From positions 868,001-932,000 of the forward strand of contig NZ_JADBEK010000001.1 of NCBI RefSeq assembly GCF_014873145.1: DNA of 64,000 nucleotides, read 5' to 3'. Under the pieces are notes generated by a model. It searched no databases and had not been told where the DNA came from. It worked only from the letters and a program-made list of their open reading frames with translations. The DNA comes from Nonomuraea angiospora (lineage in GTDB: Bacteria > Actinomycetota > Actinomycetes > Streptosporangiales > Streptosporangiaceae). A program made the translations under genes and the position numbers. This document shows, piece by piece, positions 62,494 to 64,000 of this stretch; the first letter of the stretch is position 1; the number at the start of each line of letters is the position of its first letter.

Positions 62494-64000
62494 TCAGCGG
62501 CAGCTGAGCGCCGGGTAGGCGGCGTCGTACGACGAGGTGACCTGCTCGCCGCCGATCGTCGCGGTCCCCTTCACGGTCACCGTGCCCGCGTCGATCTGCC
62601 CGGCCCGGCTGTTGAAGGACTGGTACGCCTGCTTGCCCGGGGCCACGTCGGCCACGGTCTTCGAACCGAACGGGGTGGTCAGCGTCACCGTCGCCGGCAC
62701 GTCCGAGCCGTTGACGGCCGTGACCGCCACGTACGCCGAGGTGCCGATGCAGCGGGACGAGGCGGAGACCGTCAGCTTGACCTGCGGCGCGGACGCCGAG
62801 ATCGTCAGCGTCAGCGTCTTGGCCTCTTCGACGTTGCCCGCCTTGTCGGCCGAGCGGTACTTCAGCTCGTGCTGCCCGTCGCCGGTCACGGTGACCGGCC
62901 CGGTGTAGGCGGTCCAGGCGCCGCCGTCGAGCTGGTACTCGGTCTTGTCGACCCCGCTGCCGCCGTCCTCGTCGGCGGCCTTCAGCGTGACCGACACCGG
63001 ACCGGTGAACGTGCCGCCCGCCGGCTGCTCCGGATCGGTCGTCGCCGTCGTCACGGGCGCGGTCCTGTCCCCGCCCGAGCCTGCCTTGGTCAGGTGGAAG
63101 TAGTCGAACGTGACCGTCTTCGACGCCGACTGGCTGGTGCCGATGGTGTACACGCCGACCTTCGCGCCGGTGGCCACCGCGGCGTTCTCCACCGTCGCGG
63201 AGAGATCCGTCCAGGTCTGGCCGTCGGAGGAGTAGGAGCCGGTGAAGGTGGTGGCCGCCTTCTTCAGCCGCAGCCACCACACGCCGCCGGTGAGGTTGTT
63301 CACCTGCGGCTGCGGGTTCTGCACGGTGCCGCCGACCTCGCTGCGCAGTTCGATGCCCCGAGCCACCGTCGAGCCTGCCGCGTTGGTGGTGAGGAAGTCG
63401 AGCTTCACGTAGTCGTCGTCGCCGGTGTACACCATCAGGCCGCCCTGCTGGTACTGCTCGTTGAGCGCAGAGGCGTCCACCTTGGTCTCCAGCGTCCAGT
63501 CGCCGCTCGGCGCCGTCTGCAGGATGAAGTTCTTCGGGCCGCTGTTGCCGGTCCCGTAGATGTCACCGGTCGTGGTGTCGAGCTCCAGCCTGCCGTTGCC
63601 GACGCGCGCCGCCGTGGCGTCGGGGCGCACGACCGCGTTCCAGCGGCAGGAGTCGAGCGCGGTGCCGTCGAACTCGTCGTCCGGGTCCGGCGCCGTCGCC
63701 TTGTCGTCCGGCGTGATGTGGAACCAGTCGAAGGACGCGTCCACCACCGGGTGGTTGGCCCCGGCCAGCGAGATCAGGCCGATCTTAGGGTTGGCGATCC
63801 CGGCGAGCGGCTTGGTCTGCGGCATCGCGGTGAACGTGGTGCCGTCCGAGGAGTAGTGGGCGGTGATGTTGGTGCCGTCGCTGACGAACCGCACGTACAC
63901 CGTGTCGGGGTAGGAGTCCCCGAGGTTGGCCGTGTTGCTCTGCGACACTTCGTTCGGGCTGCCGTTCTCCTCCCGGATGAACTGGAAGATGCGGCTGGCG
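62494..64000 (-). CDS. Large secreted multidomain protein, N-terminus outside window
   Basis: About 502 codons are visible and the frame is open at 64000. Two DUF1349/concanavalin-like domains (one ending about 63690, the second DEFDGTALDSCRWNAVVRPD to FDYFHLTKAG), then an OmpL47/Ig-like domain (GSGVDKTEYQLDGGAWTAYT ... YRSADKAGNVE) and a C-terminal beta domain ending YPALSCR. This tail is common on secreted sugar-acting proteins (ThuA or PQQ/glucose-dehydrogenase-like) of actinobacteria; the catalytic part would lie to the right of the window. Confidence 0.7.
   Translation of the reverse strand, partial: ASRIFQFIREENGSPNEVSQSNTANLGDSYPDTVYVRFVSDGTNITAHYSSDGTTFTAMPQTKPLAGIANPKIGLISLAGANHPVVDASFDWFHITPDDKATAPDPDDEFDGTALDSCRWNAVVRPDATAARVGNGRLELDTTTGDIYGTGNSGPKNFILQTAPSGDWTLETKVDASALNEQYQQGGLMVYTGDDDYVKLDFLTTNAAGSTVARGIELRSEVGGTVQNPQPQVNNLTGGVWWLRLKKAATTFTGSYSSDGQTWTDLSATVENAAVATGAKVGVYTIGTSQSASKTVTFDYFHLTKAGSGGDRTAPVTTATTDPEQPAGGTFTGPVSVTLKAADEDGGSGVDKTEYQLDGGAWTAYTGPVTVTGDGQHELKYRSADKAGNVEEAKTLTLTISASAPQVKLTVSASSRCIGTSAYVAVTAVNGSDVPATVTLTTPFGSKTVADVAPGKQAYQSFNSRAGQIDAGTVTVKGTATIGGEQVTSSYDAAYPALSCR

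Overview
The window is high-GC actinobacterial DNA with short intergenic gaps, many GTG starts, many secreted proteins and a dense set of IclR, MarR, TetR, PucR, GbsR, XRE/MmyB, two-component, ECF sigma and PP2C regulators. The family mix (beta-propeller phytase, rubber-oxygenase-like protein, rifampicin-monooxygenase-like protein, WXG100/NlpC-P60 pair, DUF418, MmyB-type XRE) fits a chromosomal accessory region of a Streptosporangiaceae-type soil actinomycete such as Nonomuraea. That placement is inference, as no rRNA or core marker is present. I see no rRNA, tRNA, CRISPR array or intact insertion sequence.

Layout. 1-5.9 kb: truncated DszB-like desulfinase/substrate-binding gene divergent from an IclR regulator, a Tat-exported RCC1-like propeller, proline iminopeptidase, a decayed MFS gene beside two orphan operators, an HTH protein and a serine hydrolase. 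6-13.7 kb: methyltransferase behind a MerR-type palindrome, an ABC-2 permease with a large ectodomain divergent from a two-component system, DUF418 protein, PAS-GAF-PP2C phosphatase. 14-23.7 kb: methyltransferase, APH-like kinase, MarR/MFS operon, small MreB-like ATPase with a TraR/DksA zinc-finger protein, PucR regulator with D-amino-acid dehydrogenase. 24-35 kb: AidA/PixA protein, secreted proteins, beta-propeller phytase and class A beta-lactamase, mixed with gene wreckage (FAD-oxidoreductase/LuxR chimera, MmyB tail, PadR, integrase and restriction-like fragments). 35-40 kb: WXG100 + WXG/NlpC-P60 pair, a secreted protein broken by an in-frame TGA, and a YD-repeat protein ending in a phospholipase A2 domain. 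40-45 kb: a five-gene overlapping operon of ECF sigma, zinc-finger membrane protein, ABC ATPase and two membrane proteins. 45-59 kb: P450/TetR, PP2C, rifampicin-monooxygenase-like gene with a leader peptide and hairpin, Lcp-like oxygenase/TetR, MmyB regulator, TetR/SDR/SnoaL/SDR group, sulfatase fragment. 59-64 kb: a minus-strand surface-protein cluster (large concanavalin/Ig-like protein cut by the window edge, secreted protein, DUF916 WxL-type protein, two membrane proteins).

Two themes stand out. Many regulator/target pairs carry readable operators (MarR 17783-17802, TetR 32525-32542, 52517-52553 and 56955-57014, orphan pair 3991-4056, MerR-type 6138-6159). And 24-35 kb has repeatedly gained and lost genes. 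The most interesting single element is upstream of the rifampicin-monooxygenase-like gene: a 17-codon leader with a near-perfect Shine-Dalgarno, followed two bases later by a stem-loop that buries the weak ribosome site and the bases next to the start codon, a layout that suggests translational attenuation.
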